From contig JAIWOE010000090.1 in NCBI GenBank assembly GCA_020217165.1, positions 1 through 14,558 on the forward strand: 14,558 nucleotides of DNA. Direction: 5' to 3'. The stretch is from Desulfovibrio sp. (lineage in GTDB: Bacteria; Desulfobacterota; Desulfovibrionia; Desulfovibrionales; Desulfovibrionaceae). The notes under the pieces were generated by a model. That model did no database searches. It had not been told where the DNA came from and saw nothing but the letters and a program-made list of their open reading frames with translations. Positions 1 through 9,630 of the stretch are shown here, one piece after another. Every line of letters begins with the position of its first letter. Position 1 is the first letter of the stretch. The translations under genes were made by a program, and so were the position numbers.

Positions 1-139
1 CCATGGAGTCCACCTCCGCCACGGCCACGTTGAATTTGTTTCGCAGCTTGCGCTTGAGGCTTTGGGCCACGTTGCGCTTGCCTTTAAGCGAATCGTTTCC
101 GTGCAGGGTGAACTCCAGGAGCAGGGTGCCAATAACCAT
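1..139 (-). CDS. ylxP: YlxP/DUF503 family protein, N-terminal part (cut by window edge)
   Basis: Reading the minus strand from an ATG at 139, an open frame runs off the left edge and gives 46 residues starting MVIGTLLLEF. The sequence contains LKGKRNVAQSLKRKLRNKFN followed by VAVAEVD, the characteristic start of the DUF503/YlxP family of small proteins (usually about 90-100 residues). No biochemical function is firmly established for the family. It lies 33 bases downstream of the infB stop on the same strand, the usual place between infB and rbfA in many bacteria, so it should be co-transcribed with infB. No strong ribosome binding site is visible before the ATG, so coupling to infB translation is possible. 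The C-terminal half lies outside the window. Confidence 0.88.
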   Translation of the reverse strand, partial: MVIGTLLLEFTLHGNDSLKGKRNVAQSLKRKLRNKFNVAVAEVDSM

Positions 140-172
140 ACTGCAGGCGAGCCGCGCCTGGCGGGCTTGATG

Positions 173-3200
<3,028 letters not shown>

Positions 3201-3208
<8 letters not shown>

Positions 3209-3476
3209 GATGCACCCCCGTTTCGCCGCCGCCTCCAGCCTTGGCCCGTCGCCGCCAGCCTTGGTATGATGAGATCTTGCGCCGACAATGGTCAGCGGCG
3301 CAGCAATACCAGCCTCTGCCGGGGAGCCGTTTGCGCGGATCTTCCACGAGGGCGGCTCCAGTGGCGCCCGACTGCGTCATGGCGAGGACGTAGCGGGTCA
3401 GCGCCTGTTTGGGCAGGATCTGCCTGCAGATGACGCAGCTGCGCATGGGCAGGCGTCTTGAAACCGCCACGGTCAT
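3201..3476 (-). CDS. ylxR: YlxR (DUF448) family RNA-binding protein
   Basis: This small basic protein of 91 residues carries the YlxR signature MRSCVICR (11-18), with the Cys pair C14/C17, and a GRGWYCC segment (53-59) corresponding to the family's RGxYxC motif. Family members are small nucleic-acid-binding proteins encoded between nusA and infB; their exact role is poorly defined. The chosen ATG at 3476 overlaps the nusA stop as ATGA and has a GGAGG at 3486-3490 with 9 bases of spacing, which supports this start over the internal Met at residue 11. The C-terminal end is Gly/Arg rich and overlaps the infB start by 8 bases, so infB translation is probably coupled to it. Confidence 0.92.
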
Positions 3477-4783
3477 TGGACATCGCCTCCCAGGGGTTGT
3501 GCAGCCGCATCTTCGTCGTCTGCATCGGGAGCCAGTTCCTGTTCCCTGGCAGCCTCAAATCCCATGATACGCAGGGCGTAGCGCAGGTTGCCCACGCGGT
3601 CCGGCGTGAGCTGCAACCGCTGGGCCAGTTCTTCGTCGTCGGCGTGGATGACTTCCTCCACGCTGGCGAACCCGGCGTTGGAGAAGATGTCCGCCGGTGC
3701 ATCAATGACGCTGGCAAGCTGATCCAGCTTTTCCCGCCCGGCATTGATCTCGTTATATTTGGATTCGGTGTAGATATCGATTTTCCAGCCCAGCAGCTTG
3801 GAGGCCAGTTTGACGTTCTGCCCCTTGCGGCCGATGGAGAGGGTGAGTTGGTCGTCGGGAACCACCACTTCCAGCAGCTTTTCTTCCTCATCCACCATGA
3901 TGCGGGAGATGACCGCGGGGGAGAGGGCATGGGCCGCATAGGTGGCGATTTCCGGGCTCCAGACCACGATGTCGATGCGTTCGCCGCGCAGCTCCTGCAC
4001 CACGTTCTGGATGCGCGAGCCGCGGATGCCCACGCAGGCGCCCACGGGGTCCACGTCGCGGTCCCGGGAGAGCACGGCCACCTTGGCCCGGCTGCCGGGG
4101 TCGCGGGCCACGCCCATGATGCGCACGGTGCCGTCGTCCACCTCGGGCACTTCGCGCTTGAAGAGCGATACCATGTAATCCGGGTGGGAGCGGGAGACGA
4201 TGACCTGCGGGCCGCGGCCTTCCTTGCGCACTTCCACGATGAAGGCCTGCACGCGGTCGCCGCGCTTAAAGCGCTCCTTGGGAATCTGCTCTTCCTTGGG
4301 CAGCAGGGCTTCGGTGCGTCCCAGGTTGATGATCCAGCCGGCACGGTCGCGGCGCTGGATGATGCCAGAGACGATCTCGCCCTTGCGGTCCTTGTATTCT
4401 TCGTAAATGATTTCCTGTTCGGCATCACGCATACGCTGAATGATGACCTGCTTGGCGCTCTGGGCGGCAATGCGGCCGAGGTCCTCAATCTTCAGTCGGA
4501 AGCCGATTTCGTCGTCCAGTTCCACGTTGGGATCGTGTTCCCGGGCTTCTTCCAGCAGGATTTCGCTGTCTTCGTCGTACACATCGTCCACCACGACCTT
4601 GAACTGGAAGACTTCGATTTCGCCGGTTTCCTCGTTGAAACCGACTTCAAAGTCATCCGCATGGCCGTACTTGCGGGCAATGGACGAGCGCACGGCCTCT
4701 TCCAGGGTGTCGATGAGCAGGTCGCGGTCGATGCCTTTGTCCTTGCTGATCTGATCGATGGCTTTTTTGAGCTCGGAGCTCAT
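3473..4783 (-). CDS. nusA: Transcription termination/antitermination protein NusA
   Basis: NusA binds RNA polymerase and nascent RNA and modulates pausing, termination and antitermination. The 436-residue protein has the NusA N-terminal domain (about 1-125), an S1 domain (about 134-199), KH1 (about 230-278, with GIRG at 252-255) and KH2 (about 298-345, with GRKG at 318-321). A short C-terminal helical segment (about 355-410) resembles a single helix-hairpin-helix-like repeat and is followed by an acidic tail. E. coli NusA is longer (495) because it has two acidic repeats; this one is between that and the short Gram-positive form. The ATG at 4783 overlaps the rimP stop (ATGA) and has a GAGGAGG-type ribosome binding site just upstream. 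Secure call. Confidence 0.97.
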   Translation of the reverse strand: MSSELKKAIDQISKDKGIDRDLLIDTLEEAVRSSIARKYGHADDFEVGFNEETGEIEVFQFKVVVDDVYDEDSEILLEEAREHDPNVELDDEIGFRLKIEDLGRIAAQSAKQVIIQRMRDAEQEIIYEEYKDRKGEIVSGIIQRRDRAGWIINLGRTEALLPKEEQIPKERFKRGDRVQAFIVEVRKEGRGPQVIVSRSHPDYMVSLFKREVPEVDDGTVRIMGVARDPGSRAKVAVLSRDRDVDPVGACVGIRGSRIQNVVQELRGERIDIVVWSPEIATYAAHALSPAVISRIMVDEEEKLLEVVVPDDQLTLSIGRKGQNVKLASKLLGWKIDIYTESKYNEINAGREKLDQLASVIDAPADIFSNAGFASVEEVIHADDEELAQRLQLTPDRVGNLRYALRIMGFEAAREQELAPDADDEDAAAQPLGGDVQ

Positions 4784-5448
4784 GACGCGTCCTCCTCATC
4801 AAGGTGCTCGGGGAAAGAGGGGGCTCCGGGGGCGCCGGGAGCAGGGGAGGCGGATTTCTTTTTCGACGATCCGCCCTTGGGTTTTTTGGGGGCCTCGAAT
4901 TCGTGGATAAGCCGGCACTGCTTCACCTGGGCCCAGGGGATGGCCGTGGTGTGGCCTTCGCAGTCCAGGGTCAAGGTGGTCTGCTCCACGGCCAGGAGCC
5001 GGCCGCGCAGACGCTTGCGGTCCGCATACCAGGGATCCGCATAGGCCGGGCCTTGCAAGGGGCGGTCCAGCTGCACGGAAAGCTCGCGGCCCACATAGGG
5101 CGGCAGCTGCTCCGGGCGGAAGAACAGCCGTTCCATGCCAGGGGAGGAGACTTCCAGGGTGTAGGCGCCAGGGATGACGTCTTCGGCGTCCAGGGCCACG
5201 CTCAGGTGGCGAGAGAACTCCGCGCACTGGTCCACATCCACCTCCGGGCGGTCAGGGCCGGAGGGGAGATGCTCGTTGCCGGGCAAATCCAAATAGATGC
5301 GGGCCACGGCGCGATGGTGGCCGGCGGTGAACTCCACGCCCCAGATGGCGTAGCCCAGGCCGGTTGCCAGGGAACGCGCCAGGCGGTCCAGGCGGTCCAG
5401 GGCGGCCCGGGGAGAAGGGCGTGCGGAGGCGGAATGCGTCTCTGCCAA
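4780..5448 (-). CDS. rimP: Ribosome maturation factor RimP
   Basis: RimP is a cytoplasmic assembly factor for the 30S subunit. The key family motif YTLEVSSPGMER lies at about residues 96-107 of the chosen protein, followed by the Sm-like C-terminal domain ending in AQVKQCRLIHEF. I chose a TTG start at 5448 because AAGGA (5459-5463) lies about 9-10 bases upstream; this gives 222 residues. The frame stays open further upstream to a GTG at 5517 (245 residues), but that start has no visible ribosome binding site and the added residues look non-conserved. The last 45 or so residues are a Lys/Ser/Pro/Ala-rich tail beyond the normal RimP fold (about 150 residues). First gene of the operon; its stop overlaps the nusA start. 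The function is sure, the start less so. Confidence 0.93.
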   Translation of the reverse strand: MAETHSASARPSPRAALDRLDRLARSLATGLGYAIWGVEFTAGHHRAVARIYLDLPGNEHLPSGPDRPEVDVDQCAEFSRHLSVALDAEDVIPGAYTLEVSSPGMERLFFRPEQLPPYVGRELSVQLDRPLQGPAYADPWYADRKRLRGRLLAVEQTTLTLDCEGHTTAIPWAQVKQCRLIHEFEAPKKPKGGSSKKKSASPAPGAPGAPSFPEHLDEEDAS

Positions 5449-5480
5449 AAGCGTCAGTCCTTGCAAGCAGTTAACGGCAG

Positions 5481-5503
5481 CCGGGGGTCGGGATGTTCCC
5501 CGG
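5481..5503 (-). other. Small hairpin just upstream of rimP start
   Basis: The sequence CCGGGG, 11 bases of loop, then CCCCGG forms a 6-bp stem in the likely untranslated leader of rimP (minus strand). No T-run follows, so it is not an intrinsic terminator. If rimP instead starts at the GTG at 5517, this would lie inside the coding region. A regulatory role is only a possibility. Confidence 0.3.
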
Positions 5504-5588
5504 CGGCGGGCCAGCACAAGTCAACACGGACCCACGGCGACGCGGCAGGGCCACGCGGCATGGACGGCGTGCTCCCGGCCGAAAAATG

Positions 5589-5618
5589 AAAAAAAAGGGG
5601 GGGCGAATCGCCCACCCC
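5589..5618 (-). terminator. Intrinsic terminator of the tRNA-Gly transcript
   Basis: Read on the minus strand, GGGG, a bulged T, GGGCG, a three-base ATT loop, CGCCC and CCCC form a 9-bp GC stem with one bulge, followed directly by eight T residues. This is a classic Rho-independent terminator. It lies about 100 bases downstream of the tRNA-Gly 3' end and about 140 bases upstream of the rimP start, so it should separate the tRNA from the rimP operon. Confidence 0.85.
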
Positions 5619-5720
5619 GACGTTTCGGCAACGGCCAGGATGCGGTTGCTCATCCCCTCCAGGGCACACGCTGCACGGCAGCCAGCCTGGAGCTCGCACG
5701 GCGAGGAGGGACGAACGACC

Positions 5721-5796
5721 TGGAGCGGGCGACGGGATTCGAACCCGCGACACCAAGCTTGGGAAGCTTGTACTCTACCAACTGAGCTACACCCGC
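5721..5796 (-). tRNA. tRNA-Gly (anticodon CCC)
   Basis: The minus strand reads as a full cloverleaf of 76 bases. The acceptor arm is GCGGGTG paired with CGCCCGC, with one G-T wobble. The D arm contains AGCTCAGTTGGTAGAG. The anticodon stem CAAGC/GCTTG encloses the loop TTCCCAA, giving anticodon CCC (reads GGG, glycine). The T arm contains GGTTCGAATCC. The discriminator is T and the 3' CCA is encoded (5721-5723). It stands alone, with its own promoter upstream and a terminator downstream. Confidence 0.96.
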
Positions 5797-5810
5797 TCTC
5801 CAAACGAAAG

Positions 5811-5839
5811 TATTTACCCGCTGGGGAGGGGGTTGTCAA
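5811..5839 (-). promoter_or_regulatory. Sigma-70 promoter of tRNA-Gly
   Basis: On the minus strand a perfect -35 box TTGACA (5834-5839) is separated by 17 bases from an AT-rich -10 region TAAATA (5811-5816; AATACT two bases further on is an alternative). The -10 region ends 14 bases before the first tRNA nucleotide, the spacing expected for a stable-RNA gene with a short 5' leader. Confidence 0.75.
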
Positions 5840-5945
5840 GGTGGCGTGGCGGTTCAGGTGGAATATTCCAGCGCGGTCGCCGGGGGATTTTTCCTCAACC
5901 TCCCAGAAAAGGCAACGCGTTCTTGCAGGGCCAGATTCCTTTTCG

Positions 5946-5966
5946 GCAGGAATGAATCCTTCCTGC
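5946..5966. promoter_or_regulatory. Dyad upstream of frd operon, candidate activator site
   Basis: A perfect 7-bp inverted repeat GCAGGAA-N7-TTCCTGC occurs here, and a further CAGGAA half-site follows a few bases downstream. It lies about 85-100 bases upstream of the candidate sigma-54 promoter at 6049-6064, a normal distance for an enhancer-binding activator site. It could also simply be an RNA hairpin or a chance palindrome; the regulator is unknown. Confidence 0.4.
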
Positions 5967-6048
5967 GCAACAGGAAAAAAGCTGATCGGGCAATCAACCT
6001 AACATCGTACGGACACAGAATAAATCAAATTTTTGCTCCCGGCGGTGT

Positions 6049-6064
6049 TGGTACGCGGCATGCT
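6049..6064 (+). promoter_or_regulatory. Candidate sigma-54 (-24/-12) promoter of frdC operon
   Basis: The sequence TGGTACGCGGCATGCT matches the sigma-54 consensus TGGCACG-N4-TTGCW with two mismatches, and keeps the near-invariant GG (6050-6051) and GC (6062-6063) at the right spacing. Transcription would start near 6075, giving a leader of about 195 bases before frdC. No convincing sigma-70 -35/-10 pair was seen in the same region. The match is by eye only. Confidence 0.45.
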
Positions 6065-6110
6065 AGGGGGATGGCGACGGCGTGGGCTGGGCAGCTGGCC
6101 AGGCAGGTTG

Positions 6111-6130
6111 GCCCGGCAGGTTCACCGGGC
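6111..6130 (+). other. Hairpin in frdC leader (upstream)
   Basis: GCCCGG, an 8-base loop (CAGGTTCA) and CCGGGC form a perfect 6-bp GC-rich stem in the predicted 5' leader of frdC. A direct repeat GGCAGGTT occurs just before and inside the hairpin. There is no T-run, so it is not an intrinsic terminator; a role in RNA stability or regulation is possible but unproven. Confidence 0.4.
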
Positions 6131-6214
6131 AGACTCGCGTTGAGCCATGCCGTGCCAGAAATCACGGAGCTACCTGTCAAGGACAACCTGTTTCGAGCAA
6201 TCCGGTTGAGGATG

Positions 6215-6234
6215 GCATGGGCCCTTGGCCATGC
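6215..6234 (+). other. Hairpin in frdC leader just before the ribosome binding site
   Basis: GCATGG, a bulged G, CC, a CTT loop, then GGCCATGC form an 8-bp stem with one bulge. It ends about 20 bases before the GGGAGG ribosome binding site of frdC. The position could affect translation initiation, but there is no visible alternative pairing with the ribosome binding site. Confidence 0.4.
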
Positions 6235-6269
6235 ATGAACGAACGACCCTAGAAGGGAGGCGCCATTTC

Positions 6270-6926
6270 ATGAATGCAAGCACCATCACCTTGCATGTCC
6301 CCCAACGCAGTAAGATTGCCGGCCGGATGGATTTTTTCCAGATGGCAAGCGGCGTGCTGCTGATCCTGTTCCTGTGGGCGCATATGCTGCTGGTCTCCAG
6401 CGTCATTTTGAGCCCCAGCCTCATGAACGGGATCGCCTGGTTCTTCGAGGCGACGTACATGGCCCAGATTGGCGGGCCGGCCATCTTCGTGCTCATGGTG
6501 GTTCACTTTATCCTGGCGGCGCGCAAGATGCCCTTCAAGCAGGATGAATGGAAGACATTCCGCGTGCATGCCCGCATGTTGCAGCACAAGGACACCACCA
6601 TGTGGCTGGTGCAGGTCATCAGCGCCATCCTCATCCTGGTGCTGGGTGCGGTGCACATGTTCGTGGTGCTCACGGATCTGCCCATCACGGCGGCCAAGAG
6701 TGCGGCGCGCATCCAGAGCGGCTGGCTCTATCTGTATCTGGTCCTGCTGCCCATGGCCGAATTGCATGTGGGTGTAGGATTTTATCGTATTGGCGTCAAA
6801 TATGGCTTTGTCGGCCGCAGCAAGCGCAAGTGGTTCCAGAAGACCGAGAATGTCATGATGATCGGCTTCATCACCATCGGCCTGCTAACGCTTGTGCGCT
6901 TCATGCTGTTGAATATTCAAGGATAG
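6270..6926 (+). CDS. frdC: Quinol:fumarate reductase cytochrome b subunit FrdC
   Basis: FrdC is the di-heme membrane anchor that oxidises menaquinol and passes electrons to FrdB. The 218-residue protein has five hydrophobic helices. Four histidines occupy the positions of the Wolinella succinogenes heme ligands: H38 (LWAH), H79 (VVHF), H129 (GAVHM) and H166 (ELHVGVG). Two acidic residues important in Wolinella FrdC are also matched: E60, spaced 22 residues after the first heme His as E66 is in Wolinella (quinol site), and E164 in the ELH motif (transmembrane proton pathway). The start at 6270 is chosen for its GGGAGG site at 6255-6260, 9 bases upstream; the frame extends upstream without a better start. 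frdA follows after 9 bases. The same architecture could work as succinate dehydrogenase, but context favours fumarate reduction. Confidence 0.95.
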   Translation: MNASTITLHVPQRSKIAGRMDFFQMASGVLLILFLWAHMLLVSSVILSPSLMNGIAWFFEATYMAQIGGPAIFVLMVVHFILAARKMPFKQDEWKTFRVHARMLQHKDTTMWLVQVISAILILVLGAVHMFVVLTDLPITAAKSAARIQSGWLYLYLVLLPMAELHVGVGFYRIGVKYGFVGRSKRKWFQKTENVMMIGFITIGLLTLVRFMLLNIQG

Positions 6927-6935
6927 GGTAAGGCA

Positions 6936-8819
6936 ATGCAGATTCATCATACCGACGTGTTGTGCATCGGCGCCGGCCTGGCCGGGGAGCGCGTGGCCGT
7001 GGAAGCCGCCATGGCCGGCCTGAACACCATCATGCTTTCCCTGGTGCCGCCGCGGCGCTCCCACTCCTCCGCCGCCCAAGGCGGCATGCAGGCGGCCCTG
7101 GGCAATGCCATCATGGGCGATGGCGACAGCCCCGACGTGCACTTTGCCGATACCGTCAAGGGCTCCGACTGGGGCTGCGACCAGGAAGTAGCCCGCATTT
7201 TTGCCGATACCGCGCCCATCGTCATGCGCGAAGTGGCCCATTGGGGGGTGCCCTGGAACCGTGTGGTCCCTGGAAAGCACACGTATTACAAGGGTGGCAA
7301 GCCCTTTGAGGCCGAGGAAAAAGCGGAGAAGGCTGGCCTCATTCACGCCCGCGCTTTTGGTGGCACGGCCAAGTGGCGCACCTGCTACACGGCCGACGGC
7401 ACCGGGCGTTCCGTGCTCAACACCCTGGACACCAAGTGCCTGCAGTATGGCGTGACCGTGCATGACCGCATGCAGGCCGAGGCCTTGATCCACGACGGCG
7501 AAACCTGTTTGGGCTGCATTGCCCGCTGCTTGCGCACCGGGGAGCTGGTGGCGTACCTGGCCACCTCCACCCTCATCGCCACCGGCGGCTATGGCCGTAT
7601 TTACAAGGCCACCACCAATGCCGTCATCTGCGACGGCGGCGGCCAGATCATTGCCCTGGATACGGGCCTGGTGCCCATGGGCAACATGGAAGCCGTGCAG
7701 TTTCACCCCACGGGCACCGTGCCCACGGACATTTTGGTGACTGAAGGCTGCCGTGGCGACGGCGGCACGCTGCTGGACGTGAACCTGTACCGCTTCATGC
7801 CTGATTACGAGCCGGATAAGTCCGAGCTGGCCTCCCGCGACGTGGTCTCCCGCCGCATGACCGAGCACATGCGCAAGGGCCTGGGCGTCAAGAGCCCGTA
7901 CGGTGACCATCTCTGGCTGGACATCCGCCACCTGGGCGAAAAGCACATCACCACCAAGCTGCGGGAAGTGTACGACATCTGCACCAACTTCTTGGGCGTG
8001 AATCCCATCCATCAGCTCATTCCCGTGCGGCCCACGCACCATTATTCCATGGGCGGCGTGCGCACCAACCGCGATGGCGCGGCTTACGGTCTCAAGGGCC
8101 TGTTCTCCGCCGGGGAATCCGCCTGCTGGGACATGCACGGCTTCAACCGCCTGGGGGGCAACTCCCTGGCCGAAACCGTGGTGGCTGGCCGCTACATCGG
8201 CAAACGCATGGTGGAATATACCAAGGGCGCCACGCCGTCCTTTGGCATGCAGTACGTAGACGACGCCCACAAGAAAGTACAGGAACGGATCACGGACATC
8301 GTCACCGGCCGCAAGGGCAAAGAAAATGCCTTCAAGATCCGGGATGAAATGCACGACATCATGATGGAGTGCGTGGGCATTTTCCGCAATGGCAAGGATC
8401 TGCAAAAGGCCGTGAACAAGCTGGAAGAACTGTACGACCGTTCGCAGAAGATCTGCCTGTCCTCGACCTGCAAGGGAATGAACCCGGAGCTGTCCACAGC
8501 CCTGCGCATCCGCGGCATGGTCAAGCTGGCCCAGTGCACGGCGTATGGCGCCCTCATGCGTACGGAATCCCGCGGCGCGCACACCCGCGAGGACTTCCCC
8601 GAACGCAACGACAAGGACTGGCTCAACCGCACCCTGGCGTACTGGAAGGAAGGCGCCAGCATGCCCACCCTTGAATATGAGGAAGCCTCCCCGTACTACG
8701 AGTTGCCTCCGGGCGATCGTGGGTACGGTGGCGGCGTGACCATCCCCAACGAGCTGCCCCCGGAAAAGTTCGTCATTCCCGAAGCGGCGAAGGAAAACCT
8801 CAAGAAGGCCAAGCTGTAG
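6936..8819 (+). CDS. frdA: Fumarate reductase flavoprotein subunit FrdA
   Basis: FrdA is the catalytic subunit that reduces fumarate to succinate on covalently bound FAD at the inner face of the membrane. The 627-residue protein begins with the FAD-binding motif GAGLAG (12-17). RSHSSAAQGG supplies H43, the expected covalent FAD-linking histidine. The active-site residues seen in the Wolinella enzyme are present: H257 in FHPTG, R301 in LASRDVVSRR, H369 in THHYSMGG and R405 in FNRLGGNS. AGES (392-395) is part of the second FAD contact. Length is close to Wolinella FrdA (about 656). The ATG at 6936 follows a GGGTAAGG ribosome binding site and the frdC stop by 9 bases. Sequence alone cannot fully rule out net succinate oxidation in the cell, but family and gene order (C-A-B) are those of epsilon/delta-type fumarate reductases. 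Confidence 0.97.
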   Translation: MQIHHTDVLCIGAGLAGERVAVEAAMAGLNTIMLSLVPPRRSHSSAAQGGMQAALGNAIMGDGDSPDVHFADTVKGSDWGCDQEVARIFADTAPIVMREVAHWGVPWNRVVPGKHTYYKGGKPFEAEEKAEKAGLIHARAFGGTAKWRTCYTADGTGRSVLNTLDTKCLQYGVTVHDRMQAEALIHDGETCLGCIARCLRTGELVAYLATSTLIATGGYGRIYKATTNAVICDGGGQIIALDTGLVPMGNMEAVQFHPTGTVPTDILVTEGCRGDGGTLLDVNLYRFMPDYEPDKSELASRDVVSRRMTEHMRKGLGVKSPYGDHLWLDIRHLGEKHITTKLREVYDICTNFLGVNPIHQLIPVRPTHHYSMGGVRTNRDGAAYGLKGLFSAGESACWDMHGFNRLGGNSLAETVVAGRYIGKRMVEYTKGATPSFGMQYVDDAHKKVQERITDIVTGRKGKENAFKIRDEMHDIMMECVGIFRNGKDLQKAVNKLEELYDRSQKICLSSTCKGMNPELSTALRIRGMVKLAQCTAYGALMRTESRGAHTREDFPERNDKDWLNRTLAYWKEGASMPTLEYEEASPYYELPPGDRGYGGGVTIPNELPPEKFVIPEAAKENLKKAKL

Positions 8820-8835
8820 GACAAGGAGCAGCCTT

Positions 8836-9630
8836 ATGAATCGCATGCTGACGTTGAACATCTTCCGCTACAATCCGCTGGATCCGGATTCCACGCCCCG
8901 GATGCAGACGTTCACGGTGCAGGAGTACGACTCCATGACCCTCTTTATCGCCCTCACGCAGATCCGCGATGAAAAGGATCCCACCCTCAAGGTGGACTTC
9001 TGCTGCAGGGCTGGCATTTGCGGCTCGTGCGCCATGGTCATTAACGGCCGGCCTGGTCTGGCCTGCCACACCCAAACCAAGGACCTGCCTGCGGAAATCA
9101 CCTTGCATCCCCTGCCGTTCTTCCAGTTGCTGGGGGATTTGTCCGTGGATACGGGCTCGTGGTTCCGCAAGACCGGCCTGCAGATCGAGGCTTGGTGCCA
9201 CAGCGATGACAAGGCCTTTGACCCCACGGCCGAAGAAATGCGCATGGATAACGACCTGGCCAACGAGATCTTCGAGCTGGACCGTTGCATCGAATGCGGT
9301 TGTTGCATGGCGGCATGCGGCACGGCCCGCATGCGCACGGACTTCCTGGGCGCGGTGTCCATCATGCGTGTGGCCCGGTTCTATCTGGACCCGCGGGACA
9401 AACGCTCCGAGGACGACTACTACGAGGTCATCGGCAACGATCAGGGCGTGTTCGGCTGCATGGGCCTGCTGGCGTGCGAAGACGTGTGCCCCAAGGGCAT
9501 CCCCCTGCAGGACCAGCTGGGCATCATGCGCCGCATGATGGCCATGCATTCGGTCAAGGGCGTGCTGCCGCGGCCGCTCATTGAAACCATCAAGAAGAAG
9601 GGATGCTGCCATGCGCATGCTCAAAGCTGA
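8836..9630 (+). CDS. frdB: Fumarate reductase iron-sulfur subunit FrdB
   Basis: FrdB carries electrons from the hemes of FrdC to the FAD of FrdA through three clusters. In the 264-residue protein the [2Fe-2S] site is formed by C57, C62, C65 and C77 (CCRAGICGSC, then GLAC). The [4Fe-4S] site uses C151, C154, C157 and C218, and the [3Fe-4S] site uses C161, C208 and C214 (CIECGCCMAAC; CMGLLACEDVCPKG). GGAG at 8825-8828 lies 7 bases before the ATG, 16 bases after frdA. The C-terminus ends in KKKGCCHAHAQS, with a Cys pair and two His beyond the conserved core. The last 20 bases overlap the fumarase alpha gene, which suggests coupled translation. Confidence 0.97.
   Translation: MNRMLTLNIFRYNPLDPDSTPRMQTFTVQEYDSMTLFIALTQIRDEKDPTLKVDFCCRAGICGSCAMVINGRPGLACHTQTKDLPAEITLHPLPFFQLLGDLSVDTGSWFRKTGLQIEAWCHSDDKAFDPTAEEMRMDNDLANEIFELDRCIECGCCMAACGTARMRTDFLGAVSIMRVARFYLDPRDKRSEDDYYEVIGNDQGVFGCMGLLACEDVCPKGIPLQDQLGIMRRMMAMHSVKGVLPRPLIETIKKKGCCHAHAQS

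Noticed and set aside
3458..5044. Open frame of 528 codons on the plus strand opposite nusA and rimP
   Set aside because: It spans two clear minus-strand genes and has no ribosome binding site or recognisable motif; a shadow caused by high GC at third positions.
5454..5839. Overlapping minus-strand frames across tRNA-Gly, its terminator and the rimP leader
   Set aside because: They read through the tRNA and the intrinsic terminator and have no ribosome binding site at a fitting distance; not coding.
5846..6238. Possible 130-codon gene in the gap between tRNA-Gly and frdC
   Set aside because: It starts with GTG, has a composition unlike the neighbouring proteins, shows no known motif, and overlaps the dyad, the sigma-54-like element and both leader hairpins. 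An untranslated regulatory region explains it better, though a small gene is not strictly excluded.
6885..8861. Open frame of 658 codons on the minus strand opposite frdA
   Set aside because: Antisense to a fully conserved FrdA; composition (His, Gly, Val, Ala) is that of a reverse-frame shadow.
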